DNA from: Chloroflexota bacterium
GTDB taxonomy: Bacteria; Chloroflexota; Anaerolineae; UBA3071
Direction of reading: 5' to 3'
Length of the DNA: 14,909 nucleotides
NCBI GenBank assembly: GCA_014383605.1
Contig: JACNHM010000487.1
Coordinates: forward strand, 1 to 14,909
In this document: positions 13,099 to 14,909 of the stretch, one piece after another
Numbering within the stretch: the stretch's first letter is position 1
How the letters are laid out: the number at the start of each line of letters is the position of its first letter
Notes under the pieces: generated by a model
The model's database searches: none
Told to the model about the DNA's origin: nothing
Seen by the model: the letters and a program-made list of their open reading frames with translations, nothing else
Position numbers and translations under genes: made by a program

Positions 13099-13127
13099 TT
13101 GACCGCTGGGGCAAGGTGTGGTAGAAT
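13099..13127 (+). promoter_or_regulatory. Promoter for the PAS-protein gene
   Basis: TTGACC (13099-13104), 17 bp, then TAGAAT (13122-13127); each box is one base from consensus. It faces away from the padR promoter, 74 bp apart. The leader would be about 80 nt and contains the inverted repeat at 13149-13209. Confidence 0.65.
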
Positions 13128-13148
13128 GGGTGCAAAGCCAATGGCGCA

Positions 13149-13209
13149 TCGGAGTCTCGAACTTGTTCGGGTTCGTTGCGCCGCACCCCCAACAAGTTGG
13201 AGACGCCGA
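13149..13209 (+). repeat. 19-bp inverted repeat in the leader of the PAS gene
   Basis: TCGGAGTCTCGAACTTGTT (13149-13167) and AACAAGTTGGAGACGCCGA (13191-13209) pair over 17 of 19 positions around a 23-nt loop. The right arm contains the only Shine-Dalgarno-like GGAG (13199-13202) for the ATG at 13214, so the stem could hide the ribosome site. It may also be a dispersed REP-like element. Confidence 0.7.
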
Positions 13210-13213
13210 CATC

Positions 13214-13543
13214 ATGATTGACGCTACGCTCATGGCTGCCATCCTGGACAGCCTCAAAGACCCTCTGCTGTTCACCGACACAGAGCACACCATCCGCTAC
13301 ATGAACGAGGCGGCCATCGCCTACTACAGCGAGGGGGAGAAGCTGCTGGGCAGCTCCCTGCTGGATTGCCACAACGAGCAATCGCAGCAGATCATCGTCG
13401 AGACCCTGGCCGACATGCAGGCCGGGCTGGAGGAGCGCCTCATCACCGACGACGAGAAGCACCGCATCTACATGCGGGTGGTGCGGGACACAGACGGCCA
13501 GGTTCTGGGCTACTACGAGCGATACGAACCGCCGGCGAGGTGA
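13214..13543 (+). CDS. Small single-PAS-domain protein
   Basis: A 109-aa soluble protein made of one PAS domain: MAAILDSLKDPLLFTDTEH, RYMNEAAIAYYSEGEKLLGSS, then LLDCHNEQS and IYMRVVRDTDGQVLGYYERYE at the end. No kinase, cyclase or DNA-binding domain follows, so it would act as a stand-alone sensor or partner protein. The Cys-His pair at the start of the middle helix could matter for ligand or metal binding (inference). Start: the ATG before IDATLM is chosen because the PAS fold begins there; the frame is open to 13118, but the extra part would be translated from the inverted repeat. The Shine-Dalgarno is weak (GGAG, 11 nt) and lies in a hairpin arm. Confidence 0.8.
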   Translation: MIDATLMAAILDSLKDPLLFTDTEHTIRYMNEAAIAYYSEGEKLLGSSLLDCHNEQSQQIIVETLADMQAGLEERLITDDEKHRIYMRVVRDTDGQVLGYYERYEPPAR

Positions 13544-13594
13544 GGGCCTCTCGCCACCGATCTCAATCACCGACATGTGTGAAGGAGGGATCTG

Positions 13595-14909
<1,315 letters not shown>

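Overview
The window looks like a piece of the genome of an anaerobic member of the Chloroflexota (Anaerolineae or a relative), probably from a metagenome. This is an inference. The supporting signs are the high G+C, the lipoproteins with long Pro/Thr linkers and SH3b domains, the 12-bladed YCF48/Asp-box lipoprotein, the DUF5320 and NifX-type small-protein families, and several degenerate 8-bp repeat tracts between and inside genes. There is no phage, insertion sequence, CRISPR array, rRNA or tRNA.

Layout. (1) Bases 138-1676 (+): a secreted TIM-barrel glycoside hydrolase behind a near-consensus promoter. (2) Bases 6427 down to 1692 (-): a tightly coupled run starting with a 32-aa bS22/AURKAIP1-COX24-type ribosomal protein, then an SH3b lipoprotein, a cation-diffusion-facilitator transporter fused to a NifX-type domain, a SAM methyltransferase and a YCF48-like lipoprotein. 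Three of its junctions are TGATG or ATGA overlaps. (3) Bases 12950 down to 6506 (-): an accessory metal/Fe-S cofactor island. It holds a PadR repressor with a perfect TTGACA-17-TATAAT promoter and two ATGT/ACAT operators, a DUF364 putative metal chelator, an Mrp/NBP35 ATPase, two DUF5320 proteins, two NifX/NifB-type cluster-binding proteins, an IscU-like scaffold joined to a C-GCAxxG-C-C domain, a Gly-rich zinc-ribbon protein and a MinD-type ATPase carrying two [4Fe-4S] ferredoxin motifs. (4) Bases 13214 to the right edge (+), divergent from PadR: a small PAS protein and a large SH3-domain protein with a Glu-Pro tail, cut by the window end.

The main find is at 7680-8576. The IscU-like frame ends in a TGA exactly where C-GCAxxG-C-C proteins have their first conserved cysteine, and the frame continues without a shift through the rest of that domain. 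A 9-bp stem with a GUG loop begins 13 nt after the TGA, a good fit to a bacterial SECIS element. I read this as one selenoprotein of 298 residues: an Fe-S scaffold fused to a selenocysteine redox domain, inside a cofactor cluster with no nitrogenase genes.

How the genes may work together (inference): the ATPases Mrp and MinD-Fd, the scaffold/redox selenoprotein and the NifX proteins would build or hold a metal-sulfur cluster, comparable to the orange-protein (ORP) system of Desulfovibrio. Both NifX proteins and one DUF5320 protein end in the same short coiled coil, which suggests a complex. PadR would control the island, and the CDF-NifX fusion would link it to metal transport.
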